This document shows positions 1 to 6,716 of a stretch of 10,949 nt of DNA, in pieces. A program made the position numbers and the translations under genes. A model generated the notes under the pieces. It saw only the letters and a program-made list of their open reading frames with translations. It ran no database searches and was not told the DNA's origin. The number at the start of each line of letters is the position of its first letter. Position 1 is the first letter of the stretch. The stretch is from Thermocaproicibacter sp036741535 (GTDB lineage: Bacteria > Bacillota > Clostridia > Oscillospirales > Acutalibacteraceae): the NCBI GenBank assembly GCA_036741535.1, contig DAINSB010000076.1:1-10949 (forward strand). Reading direction: 5' to 3'.

Positions 1-676
1 CGATCAGGTCGCCGATGAGCAGGTTGCTGCCGCCGCCCAGCATCTTCGAGATGATGAAGGTGGAGACGGCGGGCACGAACACCATCGTCACGCCGGAGAT
101 CACCCCCGGCATGCTGATGGGGAACGTCACGCGCCAGAAGACCTTCCTGTCGTCGGCGCCGAGGTCCTGCGCGGCCTCGATCACGCTGCGGTCGATCTTG
201 GTCAGCACCGAATAGAGCGGCAGGATCATGTAGGGGATGTAGTTGTAGACCATGCCCAGGATGACCGCGCCCTGCGTGTTGATCATATGGACGGCGGGCA
301 GGTGGAGGGACGCGAGCGCGCGGTTGATGAGGCCGCTGTCTTCCAGCAGGGTCATCCACGCGTAGGTGCGCAGCAGAAAGTTCATCCACATCGGGAGCAT
401 CACGAGCATGATCATCACGCTCTGTCGACGCGCGCCGGACCGCGCGATGGAATAGGCCAGCGGATAGCCGAGCGCCAGGCAGATGACCGTGGAGACCGCG
501 CCCATCCAGATGGAGCGCAGGAAGACGTTGGAATACTGCCCGACGCCCATGAGGTTCGCGAGCGTGAGATGCCCGCTGCGGTCGGTGAAGGCGAAGACGA
601 CGACCAGCACCGTCGGGACGACGATGAAGATCACCATCCAGACCAGGTAGGGGGCGGCGGTGAGTTTGGCTTTCAT
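1..676 (-). CDS. potB: Polyamine ABC transporter permease PotB (partial, C-terminus outside window)
   Basis: Inner-membrane permease of the PotABCD-type spermidine/putrescine importer. 225 residues are visible, and the reading frame is still open at the window edge; family members are about 275-290 residues, so the last 50-60 residues are missing. Seen: a hydrophobic first segment (residues 8-30), several further membrane segments, and the cytoplasmic EAA loop at about 166-190 (EAAQDLGADD followed by FWRVTFP), which contacts the ATPase. This is followed by GGGSNLLIGDLI, a stretch characteristic of PotB. The ATG at 676 lies one base after the potA stop codon (TAAGATG), so translation is probably coupled. 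A GGGGGAGG sits 12 bases upstream inside potA, a somewhat long spacing. The EAA loop and the adjacent PotA support polyamine over sulfate, iron or thiamine permeases, which share the fold. Substrate is inferred from similarity only. Confidence 0.93.
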   Translation of the reverse strand, partial: MKAKLTAAPYLVWMVIFIVVPTVLVVVFAFTDRSGHLTLANLMGVGQYSNVFLRSIWMGAVSTVICLALGYPLAYSIARSGARRQSVMIMLVMLPMWMNFLLRTYAWMTLLEDSGLINRALASLHLPAVHMINTQGAVILGMVYNYIPYMILPLYSVLTKIDRSVIEAAQDLGADDRKVFWRVTFPISMPGVISGVTMVFVPAVSTFIISKMLGGGSNLLIGDLI

Positions 677-677
677 C

Positions 678-1811
678 TTACCGATCCGCCTCCCCCGGCG
701 CGGGCGGCGCCTGAAAATCTTCGTCCATCTCATCGCTGAACGTGCTGTAGTCGCCGAAGGTGCCGGAGTACGCCGACTTGTGCATCACGTGGATCTCGTC
801 CGGCTGGACCGCGAGCCCGATCTTCGCGCCGGTTCGCTCGAAATCCGTCGTCTGGATCATCCACTTGAAGCCCTGCACATCCACGATGATCTCGTAGAAG
901 ACCCCTTTGAAATTGACGGTCTGCACCACGCCGGAGAGGTGTTCCGCGTCCGGCGGGAGAATATCCACGTCCTCCGGGCGGATGACCACGTCCACCGGCT
1001 CGTCCGGGGCGAAGCCCTTGTCCACGCACCGGAACTTCCGGCCGGAAAACTCCACCAGATAGTCCTCGCGCATCACGCCGTCGATGATATTGCTTTCGCC
1101 GATGAAATCGGCCACAAACGCGTTCTTCGGCTCGTTGTAGATGTCGAGCGGGGTGCCGATCTGCTGGATGGCGCCCTGATCCATCACGACCACCTGGTCG
1201 GACATGGAGAGCGCCTCCTCCTGGTCGTGCGTGACAAACAGGAACGTGATGCCGGTCTGCTGCTGGATCTTTTTGAGCTCGACCTGCATGTCCTTGCGCA
1301 GCTTGAGGTCGAGCGCACCGAGCGGCTCGTCGAGCAGCAGGACCTTCGGGTCGTTCGCAAGCGCCCGCGCGATGGCGACGCGCTGCTGCTGCCCGCCGGA
1401 AAGCAGGTTGACGTTGCGGTGCGTGAACCCGTCGAGGTTGACCATGTGGAGCATCTCGCCCACGCGGGAACGGACCTCCTTTTCGCTTTTGCCGTGGACG
1501 CGCATGCCGAACGCCACGTTGTCGTACACGTTCAGGTGCGGGAAAAGCGCATATTTCTGAAAGATCGTGTTGACCTGCCGCTTGTGCGGGGGCAGGTCGT
1601 TGATCCTGATTCCGTTGAAAAGCACATCGCCCGCGTCGGGTCGGACGAATCCGCCGATGATGCGCAGGGTCGTCGTCTTCCCGCAGCCGGAGGGACCGAG
1701 CAGCGTGACGAATTCACCGTCGCCGATGTCGAGGCTGAAATGGTGCAGCACGGGTTCGCCGTCGAACGATTTCTCAATGCTCTGCAGCGAAATGATGGAT
1801 GTTTTTCCCAA
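678..1811 (-). CDS. potA: Polyamine ABC transporter ATP-binding protein PotA
   Basis: ATPase that powers polyamine import with PotB/PotC and a PotD binding protein. 377 residues from the chosen start, matching the usual length of about 370-380. Seen: Walker A GPSGCGKT (39-46), Q-loop Gln85, signature LSGGQ (137-141), Walker B VLLLDEP (157-163), a D-loop GALD, an H-loop VTHD, then a C-terminal TOBE-type regulatory domain (about 240-350) and a short acidic, proline-rich tail. Start choice: GAAGGAG (1827-1821) abuts an in-frame ATG at 1820, too close to initiate well, while the in-frame TTG at 1811 has a nine-base spacing. TTG is therefore preferred, with ATG at 1820 (380 residues) as the alternative. 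The frame stays open further upstream to 1913, but that part is the hairpin-rich leader. First gene of its operon; potB follows after one base. Confidence 0.95.
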   Translation of the reverse strand: MGKTSIISLQSIEKSFDGEPVLHHFSLDIGDGEFVTLLGPSGCGKTTTLRIIGGFVRPDAGDVLFNGIRINDLPPHKRQVNTIFQKYALFPHLNVYDNVAFGMRVHGKSEKEVRSRVGEMLHMVNLDGFTHRNVNLLSGGQQQRVAIARALANDPKVLLLDEPLGALDLKLRKDMQVELKKIQQQTGITFLFVTHDQEEALSMSDQVVVMDQGAIQQIGTPLDIYNEPKNAFVADFIGESNIIDGVMREDYLVEFSGRKFRCVDKGFAPDEPVDVVIRPEDVDILPPDAEHLSGVVQTVNFKGVFYEIIVDVQGFKWMIQTTDFERTGAKIGLAVQPDEIHVMHKSAYSGTFGDYSTFSDEMDEDFQAPPAPGEADR

Positions 1812-1820
1812 TCTTTGCAT

Positions 1821-1827
1821 CTCCTTC
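1821..1827 (-). promoter_or_regulatory. Ribosome binding site of potA that decides a TTG start
   Basis: GAAGGAG ends directly against an in-frame ATG (1820) and stands nine bases before an in-frame TTG (1811). Normal spacing is 5-9 bases, so the TTG is the likely initiator. Confidence 0.6.
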
Positions 1828-1835
1828 GTAGGCAG

Positions 1836-1897
1836 CGGCGCAGTGCCTGCGCCGTCAAGCCGCGCCGAACGGCGGGGCCTGGCCGCGGCACCGCCGC
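1836..1897 (-). promoter_or_regulatory. potA leader with three tandem hairpins
   Basis: Between the mapped promoter and the potA ribosome binding site the transcript can form three successive stems. The first is GCGGC/GCCGC with loop GGT (1897-1885). The second is GCCGT/GCGGC with loop TCGGC (1873-1859). The third is CGGCGCA/TGCGCCG with loop GGCAC (1854-1836), ending nine bases before the Shine-Dalgarno sequence. No U-run follows, so this is not an intrinsic terminator. The first two stems recur at 4097-4137. A role in translation control or mRNA stability is inference; no known riboswitch class was recognised. Confidence 0.5.
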
Positions 1898-1913
1898 AAA
1901 CACAACATATCAA

Positions 1914-1942
1914 ATCATAGATGCACAGGATCGATTTGTCAA
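1914..1942 (-). promoter_or_regulatory. Sigma-A promoter of the pot operon
   Basis: On the minus strand, -35 TTGACA (1942-1937), a 17-base spacer and -10 TATGAT (1919-1914): 11 of 12 consensus positions at ideal spacing. Transcription would begin near 1907, giving a leader of about 95 bases before the potA TTG. The promoter lies in an AT-rich stretch that contrasts with the GC-rich leader. Confidence 0.8.
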
Positions 1943-2045
1943 TATTTTTTCATTAATTTCTGCTGTATTTCATAAAATCATGAATTTAAGTACAGAATTG
2001 TTCAGAATATCTTGATTTTTCTCCGACATGCTTTGTTTTCCAGTC

Positions 2046-2082
2046 GGATTTTTTGAAAAATCCCGCCGGAGCCCTCCGGCGG
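2046..2082 (-). terminator. Terminator-like hairpin pair upstream of the glycosyltransferase
   Basis: Two stems abut: GGATTTTT/AAAAATCC (2046-2063) and a perfect eight-base stem CCGCCGGA/TCCGGCGG with loop GCCC (2063-2082). Read on the minus strand, the GC-rich stem is followed by GATTTTTC, the layout of an intrinsic terminator. No minus-strand gene precedes it, so it may only stop antisense transcription before the pot promoter. On the plus strand it would be leader structure of the downstream gene. A further imperfect GC-rich stem lies at about 2102-2136, and no convincing plus-strand promoter was found in 1943-2187. Confidence 0.35.
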
Positions 2083-2187
2083 CCGCAGCCGTCGGATCGC
2101 GGCGCGCGCGGCGGGAACGCTTTTTTTCCCGCGCGCATAGGCTATAAGCGAAACGCGTTCCGACCCGGATGCGAAGGGAGGGCTTTC

Positions 2188-4011
2188 ATGCTGCTGAGCC
2201 TGTGCATGATCGTAAAAGACGAAGAGAAGAATCTCGCCGGCTGTCTTCAGAGCGTGCAGGGCCTGGCGGGCGAGATCGTACTGGTGGACACCGGCTCCCG
2301 CGACCGCACCGAAGAGATCGCCGCGCAGTACGGCGCGAAAATTTTTCATTTTCCGTGGAACGACAGCTTCGCAGACGCGCGAAACGAATCGCTCGCAAAA
2401 GCAAGCGGCGAATGGGCCCTGATCATGGACGCGGACGACCGGCTCGAAGACGGCGGTAAGGAGAAGATCCTCAGCTTTCTGCGCAGCTGCCCGGAAAGCT
2501 GCGACGTGGTCTGCTGCCGGACCGTCTGTTTCGTCGGCAAAACGGAAGACAGAAGCACATGCCCGGTCAATCTCAACGTCCGGCTCATCCGCACCGGGCG
2601 CGGCTACCGTTTCCGCGGCCGCATCCACGAGCAGGTGGTCTGCGGGGAAGAGCGCCTCTCCTCCCGGATGTTCTGTCAGGCGGACATCACCTTTTACCAC
2701 TACGGCTATCTCGACCGGGAGATCCGGCAGAAAAACAAGCACGCGAGGAACCTGCGCCTGATCCGGATGGAACTTCGCGAAGAGCCGCCGAACGCTTTTC
2801 TGCTGTTCTGCATGGGGAACGAATTCCTCGCGGTCTCGCAGTTCCAAAGGGCGCTGTGCTGCTTTCGGCAGAGCCATCTGCTCGCCGACCTGCGGGAGAG
2901 CTACACGCCGGCCCTGCTGCTGCGCATGATCGTCTGCTGTGACAGGCTGAATCTGGACCGCGAGCGAAACGCGCTGACCGCGGAAGGGCTGAACCGCTAT
3001 CCGCGGCAGGCGCCGGATTTTCTATACCTGAAAGCGTGCGCGCTCTACCGCAGGGGGAAGACGCACGCGGCGCTGAACGGCTTCCGCAGATGCGCGGCCG
3101 CCGGAAAGGCCCCTCTCCTCTGCTGCAGCATCTCCGGTTCTTCGTCCTATCAGGCGGAATACTCGCAGGCCGTCCTCTACGCCAGGCTGGGCGAGCCCGA
3201 AAAAGCCGTGCGGCACTGCCTCAAAGCCATCCGCATGGAGCCGCTGTTCCGCCCGGCCTATCGGAAAGCGGCCGACCTGCTGGCGGAGGCTGGCTTCCCC
3301 GCTCCGAAGATCGCAAAGAGGCTGTCCCGCGCCGTCCCGCGCGCCCCGGAGCCCCGCCTGATCCTCTCGGAGGTCCTGTTCGACAAGCGCATGTACCGCG
3401 AGGCGCTTTCCACCTGCCGGGCTGTGTCCGCCTGCCAGCCGGCCGAAAAAACCGCCCCGTTCCGCCGGGAGGCTCTGCTGCGCGAAGGCGCCTGCCGGTT
3501 TTATCTGAGCCGGTACCGCGACGCCGCGCGTACGCTGCTGCGCGCCGCGGACGGAAAGCCCTGCCGGGAAACCGCGTGGCTGCTCCTGCTCTGCTCCCTG
3601 TTCGGGAAAGGGAAGCTCCCGGGCAAAGAGGTGCTGGGCCTTCTGTCGGAGCCGCAGAGACGCGCAGCCGAAACGTGGGTCAAGATCATGCGCGGCGAAG
3701 CGTGCGCGCCGTTTGGGTTCGGCTCGCCGGAAGAGGACTCCCGCGCGTTCGCGGACCCGGTCTTCCGGATTCTGGAGAGCCTGCTCGCCTGCGGGCAGGG
3801 CTTTCTTTTCGAGGCTTCCCTGCCCATGCTGGACCTGCTGGACTGCCCCGGCAAGCTGCTGCGCCTCGGCAAGCTCTACGACCGGTACGGCTTCCGGCAG
3901 GCCGCATGGCGGCAGACCCTGCTGTCGATCCAGATGACCGGGGAGATCGACGCCGAGAGCATCGGCATTCTGCAGAAAGATTACCCGTATCCCCGGAAGA
4001 ATAAAAAATAG
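2188..4011 (+). CDS. Family 2 glycosyltransferase fused to TPR-like repeats
   Basis: Predicted cytoplasmic GT-A glycosyltransferase with a C-terminal helical repeat region, 607 residues. Seen: N-terminal LSLCMIVKDEE (3-13), VDTGSRDRT (33-41) and the DADD nucleotide-sugar/metal motif (81-84), typical of GT2. RIHEQV (145-150) and HYGY (171-174) are common in the GT2-TPR subgroup to which SunS-like proteins belong. From about 200 onward the sequence consists of helix pairs with TPR-like spacing, for example around 270-305 and 325-360. Cysteine is abundant, about 15 in the first 255 residues. Start: ATG at 2188 has GGGAGGG five bases upstream; the frame is open upstream to 2053, but that part is leader hairpins. 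No signal peptide or membrane segment is evident. It is transcribed alone, divergent from potA and convergent with liv. Acceptor and sugar donor cannot be told; protein, peptide or cell-envelope glycosylation are all possible. Confidence 0.88.
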   Translation: MLLSLCMIVKDEEKNLAGCLQSVQGLAGEIVLVDTGSRDRTEEIAAQYGAKIFHFPWNDSFADARNESLAKASGEWALIMDADDRLEDGGKEKILSFLRSCPESCDVVCCRTVCFVGKTEDRSTCPVNLNVRLIRTGRGYRFRGRIHEQVVCGEERLSSRMFCQADITFYHYGYLDREIRQKNKHARNLRLIRMELREEPPNAFLLFCMGNEFLAVSQFQRALCCFRQSHLLADLRESYTPALLLRMIVCCDRLNLDRERNALTAEGLNRYPRQAPDFLYLKACALYRRGKTHAALNGFRRCAAAGKAPLLCCSISGSSSYQAEYSQAVLYARLGEPEKAVRHCLKAIRMEPLFRPAYRKAADLLAEAGFPAPKIAKRLSRAVPRAPEPRLILSEVLFDKRMYREALSTCRAVSACQPAEKTAPFRREALLREGACRFYLSRYRDAARTLLRAADGKPCRETAWLLLLCSLFGKGKLPGKEVLGLLSEPQRRAAETWVKIMRGEACAPFGFGSPEEDSRAFADPVFRILESLLACGQGFLFEASLPMLDLLDCPGKLLRLGKLYDRYGFRQAAWRQTLLSIQMTGEIDAESIGILQKDYPYPRKNKK

Positions 4012-4045
4012 TCACAACGTCTTTTCATCCCCTCCCACACGGAAA

Positions 4046-4094
4046 TCAAAATAAAAACAGAACCTACCCGGACGAAATGATCCGGGTGGGTTCT
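4046..4094 (-). terminator. Intrinsic terminator of the liv operon
   Basis: A 14-base stem (4059-4072 with 4081-4094, one G-U pair, eight-base loop) is followed on the minus strand by GTTTTTATTTTG. It is the first T-rich terminator after livF. On the plus strand the stem is followed by CTCTGCGG, so it is not a good terminator for the glycosyltransferase gene that ends at 4011. Confidence 0.8.
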
Positions 4095-4096
4095 CT

Positions 4097-4137
4097 GCGG
4101 CGTGTCGCCGCGGCCAAGCCCCGCCATTCGGCATGGC
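4097..4137 (+). repeat. Second copy of a two-hairpin motif also found in the potA leader
   Basis: Two adjacent stems: GCGGCG/CGCCGC with loop TGT (4097-4111) and CCGCCAT/ATGGCGG with loop TCGGC (4121-4139). The segment from 4108 matches 26 of 30 bases of the minus-strand potA leader (1888-1859). The differences inside the second stem keep it paired: A-T becomes G-C and T-A becomes T-G. Strand is given only by alignment with the potA copy. It may be a dispersed palindromic repeat; the function is unknown. Confidence 0.5.
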
Positions 4138-4154
4138 GGAAAATTCGAGTTTTA

Positions 4155-4231
4155 TTTGGCAGGAGTGTCAAGGAAAACTTCCGGCGGCATTGCTTATCCG
4201 CGGAAGCAGTTTCTTGGACTCTCCCGCCAAA
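4155..4231. repeat. Long imperfect inverted repeat (77 bases)
   Basis: Arms of about 33 bases begin with TTTGGC and end with GCCAAA. They contain matching blocks: GGAG with CTCC, GTC-AAG with CTTGGAC, AAACT with AGTTT, and TTCCGGCGG with CCGCGGAA. A loop of about ten bases separates the arms. Most positions pair on either strand, with a few bulges. This is far longer than needed for a terminator and has no T-run. Confidence 0.55.
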
Positions 4232-4292
4232 GCGGGCCTATTGCCTTTGCCGGGCCAAGGGGCCGGGATTGGGAGCGGACACAGTCCGCCGC

Positions 4293-4997
4293 TCAACCGC
4301 CGAGATAGGCTTTCTTCACCGACGCGTCGTTCATCAGGTCGGAGGCCTTCCCCTCCAGGACGATGCTGCCGGTTTCGATGACATAGGCGCGGTTCGCGAT
4401 CGACAGCGCCATGTTCGCGTTCTGTTCCACCAGCAGGATCGTCGTGCCGCTCCGGTTGATGGTCTGGATGATGGAGAAGATCTCCTGAACGATAATCGGG
4501 GCCAAGCCCATCGAAGGTTCGTCCATCAGCAGGATCTTCGGCTTCGACATCAGCGCGCGCCCCATGGCGAGCATCTGCTGCTCGCCGCCGCTCAGCGTGC
4601 CCGCGCGCTGCCTGACGCGCTCTTTCAGACGCGGGAATTTCTCGAAGACCCTTTCGTAGTCCCGCGCGATCTGCGCCCGGTCCTTCCGGCTGTAGGCGCC
4701 CATCTCGAGGTTTTCCTGCACGCTCATGTTGGCGAAGATGCGGCGCCCTTCCGGCACATGCGAAATGCCGAGGTAAGGGATCTTGTGGGCCGGGTATCTG
4801 TTCAGCTCTTTGCCCTCGAACTCGATCTTGCCGCTGTCGGGCGTGACAAGACCGGAGATGGCGCGGAGCGTGGAGGTCTTGCCGGCGCCGTTCGCTCCGA
4901 TCAGGGTGACGATCTCGCCCTCGTTCACCTTGATATTGATGTCGCGGAGCGCGTGGATCGCCCCGTAGTACACATTCAGATTCGTAATTTTAAGCAT
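4293..4997 (-). CDS. livF: Branched-chain amino acid ABC transporter ATPase LivF
   Basis: One of the two ATPases driving uptake of leucine, isoleucine and valine (HAAT family). 234 residues, the normal length. Seen: Walker A GANGAGKT (34-41), VPEGR at the Q-loop position (82-86), signature LSGGEQ (135-140), Walker B ILLMDEP (155-161) and VEQN (190-193). VEQN stands where other ABC ATPases have the switch histidine; this replacement is usual in LivF and is not damage. The start ATG at 4997 overlaps the livG stop codon by eight bases and has GAGGAGG six bases upstream. Last gene of the operon; a structured 3' region and a terminator follow. Some family members import other amides or urea, so substrate is inferred from the set of five genes. 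Confidence 0.95.
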   Translation of the reverse strand: MLKITNLNVYYGAIHALRDINIKVNEGEIVTLIGANGAGKTSTLRAISGLVTPDSGKIEFEGKELNRYPAHKIPYLGISHVPEGRRIFANMSVQENLEMGAYSRKDRAQIARDYERVFEKFPRLKERVRQRAGTLSGGEQQMLAMGRALMSKPKILLMDEPSMGLAPIIVQEIFSIIQTINRSGTTILLVEQNANMALSIANRAYVIETGSIVLEGKASDLMNDASVKKAYLGG

Positions 4998-5763
4998 GGG
5001 AAGCCTCCTCGCCGAGATAGGCCTCGATCACCTTGCGGTTGCTTTTGATGACGCTCGGAGGGCCCTCCGCGATGATCTTGCCGTAGTCGAGCACGATGAT
5101 GTTTTCGCACAGGCCCATCACCAGCCGCATGTCGTGCTCGATCAGCAGCACGGAGACATGGAATTCCTTGCGGATCCAGCGAATCAGGTCCATCAGCTCC
5201 TGCGTCTCCTGCGGGTTCATGCCGGCGGCCGGCTCATCCAGAAGCAGCAGCTTCGGCCCCGTCGCAAGCGCGCGCGCAATCTCGAGGCGGCGCTGCTCGC
5301 CGTAGGGAAGATTGGCGGCGTATTCGTCCTTTTTGTCCTCCAGATGAAAAATTTTGAGGATGTCGAGGGATCTTTTTTCGACCTCCGCTTCCTCGCGGAA
5401 AAAACCCGGCAGGCGCAGGATGGAGGAGGCGAGGCTGTACCGGGTCTGATAGCTGTACGAAACCTTGACGTTGTCCAGCACGGTGAGCGCCTTCATCAGG
5501 CGGATGTTCTGGAAGGTCCGCGCGATCTTTTTCTTGGTGATGTTGTAGGGTTTGAGGCCGGCGATGGATTCCCCGTTGAAAAGCACCTTGCCGGTCGAAG
5601 GCGTGTAGACGCCGGTCAGCATGTTGAAAACGGTCGTCTTGCCGGCGCCGTTCGGGCCGATCAGGCCGAACAGGTCGTTGTCTCCCATCTGCATGGAAAA
5701 ATCCGAAACCGCCGCAAGGCCGCCGAACGTGATCGAAATGTCCTTCACATCAAGCAGCGGCAT
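4990..5763 (-). CDS. livG: Branched-chain amino acid ABC transporter ATPase LivG
   Basis: Partner ATPase of LivF. 257 residues from the ATG at 5763, in line with the family (about 255). Seen: Walker A GPNGAGKT (36-43), Q-loop Gln85 in ARTFQ, signature region LPYGEQRRLE (152-161), Walker B LLLLDEP (172-178), and IEHD with the switch histidine His210. AYLGEE near the C-terminus is typical of LivG. Start: GGGAGG lies eight bases before the ATG at 5763; an upstream TTG (5790) in the same frame lacks a suitable site. The start lies inside the end of livM (14-base overlap) and the end overlaps livF, so translation of the three is probably coupled. Confidence 0.95.
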   Translation of the reverse strand: MPLLDVKDISITFGGLAAVSDFSMQMGDNDLFGLIGPNGAGKTTVFNMLTGVYTPSTGKVLFNGESIAGLKPYNITKKKIARTFQNIRLMKALTVLDNVKVSYSYQTRYSLASSILRLPGFFREEAEVEKRSLDILKIFHLEDKKDEYAANLPYGEQRRLEIARALATGPKLLLLDEPAAGMNPQETQELMDLIRWIRKEFHVSVLLIEHDMRLVMGLCENIIVLDYGKIIAEGPPSVIKSNRKVIEAYLGEEASHA

Positions 5764-6706
5764 GGCTGTCGCCTCCCTTTCCCGTGACAAGGCCCGTAAG
5801 GAACTGCCAGATTTTCCGGAAGCGGAACCCCTTGACGCGCAGGATCATGATGACGATGAGCAACAGCGGGTAGATGACCATCCGCAGGTCCCCGACGACG
5901 CGGAGAACTTCCGGAAGCATGGTCAGGATAGCTGTGGAGGTGATGCAGCCGGCAAAGTTGCCCGTGCCGCCGAGCACCACATAGATCACGAGGTCGATGG
6001 ATTTGAAATAGTTGAAGGTCGTCGGCTCGATGAACATCATGAGGAACGCGAACAGTCCTCCCGCCAGACCGGCGAAGAAAGCGCCGATCGTGAACGCCAT
6101 GACCTTGTATCTCGTCGTATTGATGCCCATCGCCTCCGCCGCGATCTCATCCTCACGGACGGAGATCATCGCGCGGCCCTGGCTGGAATCGACCACATGG
6201 CCGAGGACCAGAATGGTCAGCACCATGCAGAAAAACACCCACGCAAAGGTGGTCTTGCCGGGAATGCCGGGCAGGCCCTGCGCGCCGCCGAGGGCGGGGA
6301 TGTTCTGGATCGCCACCACGATGATCTGGCAGAAGCCCATTGTGGTGACGGCGAGATAGTCGCCCTTCAGGCGCAGCGTAGGCAGGCCGATGAGAAAGCC
6401 GAACAGCCCCGCGACGATGCTGCCGAGCAGCAGAACCAGCGGGAAAGGCAAGCCGCCCTTTAAGCTGAACATGGCCGCGGAATAGGCCCCGATCGCCATA
6501 AAAGCCGAATGGCCCAGCGTCAGCTGGCCGGTGTAGTTGATGATGAGGTTGGTGCTCAGCGCCAGAATGATATTGATGCAGATCGTCATCAGGATGCGCG
6601 TGTAATAGGCGTTGATAATGCTTGTGGAGATCAGCAGCGACAGCGCGGCGAAGATCGCCACGGCCGCGGCCAGCGAGATCCCCAGTTTTTTCAAATATGT
6701 ACTCAC
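5750..6706 (-). CDS. livM: Branched-chain amino acid ABC transporter permease LivM
   Basis: Membrane subunit that pairs with LivH to form the channel. 318 residues, mostly hydrophobic segments (first about 8-30). Seen: GQLTLGHSAFMAIGAY (60-75) and GDYLAVTTMGF (115-125), both family hallmarks. The ATPase-contact loop is at about 180-200 (REDEIAAEAMGIN), followed by FTIGAFFAGLAGGLF. The C-terminus adds a short basic cytoplasmic tail. The start is GTG at 6706 with AGGTGG six bases upstream; the livH stop codon is ten bases before it. Belongs to the BPD_transp_2 permease fold shared with urea and sugar importers; assignment to branched-chain amino acids rests on motif likeness and gene order. Confidence 0.94.
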   Translation of the reverse strand: MSTYLKKLGISLAAAVAIFAALSLLISTSIINAYYTRILMTICINIILALSTNLIINYTGQLTLGHSAFMAIGAYSAAMFSLKGGLPFPLVLLLGSIVAGLFGFLIGLPTLRLKGDYLAVTTMGFCQIIVVAIQNIPALGGAQGLPGIPGKTTFAWVFFCMVLTILVLGHVVDSSQGRAMISVREDEIAAEAMGINTTRYKVMAFTIGAFFAGLAGGLFAFLMMFIEPTTFNYFKSIDLVIYVVLGGTGNFAGCITSTAILTMLPEVLRVVGDLRMVIYPLLLIVIMILRVKGFRFRKIWQFLTGLVTGKGGDSHAAA

Positions 6707-6716
6707 CTTTCGCCAC

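Larger units (their letters stand above)
4095..4292. other. Non-coding stretch of inverted repeats after livF
   Basis: About 200 bases between the livF stop codon and the operon terminator, rich in dyads. They are the two stems at 4097-4139, a long imperfect hairpin at 4155-4231, a short CCCGC/GCGGG stem (4224-4236), and GCGGAC/GTCCGC with loop ACA (4275-4289). The outer ends are themselves loosely inverted (GCGGCG... at the left, ...CGCCGC at the right). No plausible gene lies here: open frames on the plus strand run into livF antisense. It could be a miniature inverted-repeat element, a folded 3' UTR, or a small RNA processed from the liv transcript. Confidence 0.45.

Noticed and set aside
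660..2015. Long plus-strand open frame opposite potA.
   Set aside because: It mirrors potA, which has all ABC motifs on the minus strand; the plus-strand product is His/Asp/Arg-rich antisense translation of GC-rich codons.
4417..4428. Missing switch histidine in LivF (VEQN instead of a VTHD-like motif).
   Set aside because: This substitution is characteristic of LivF orthologues; the partner LivG keeps the histidine (IEHD).
4077..5787. Plus-strand open frames opposite livF and livG.
   Set aside because: Antisense shadows of motif-complete ATPase genes; no ribosome binding sites or recognisable domains.
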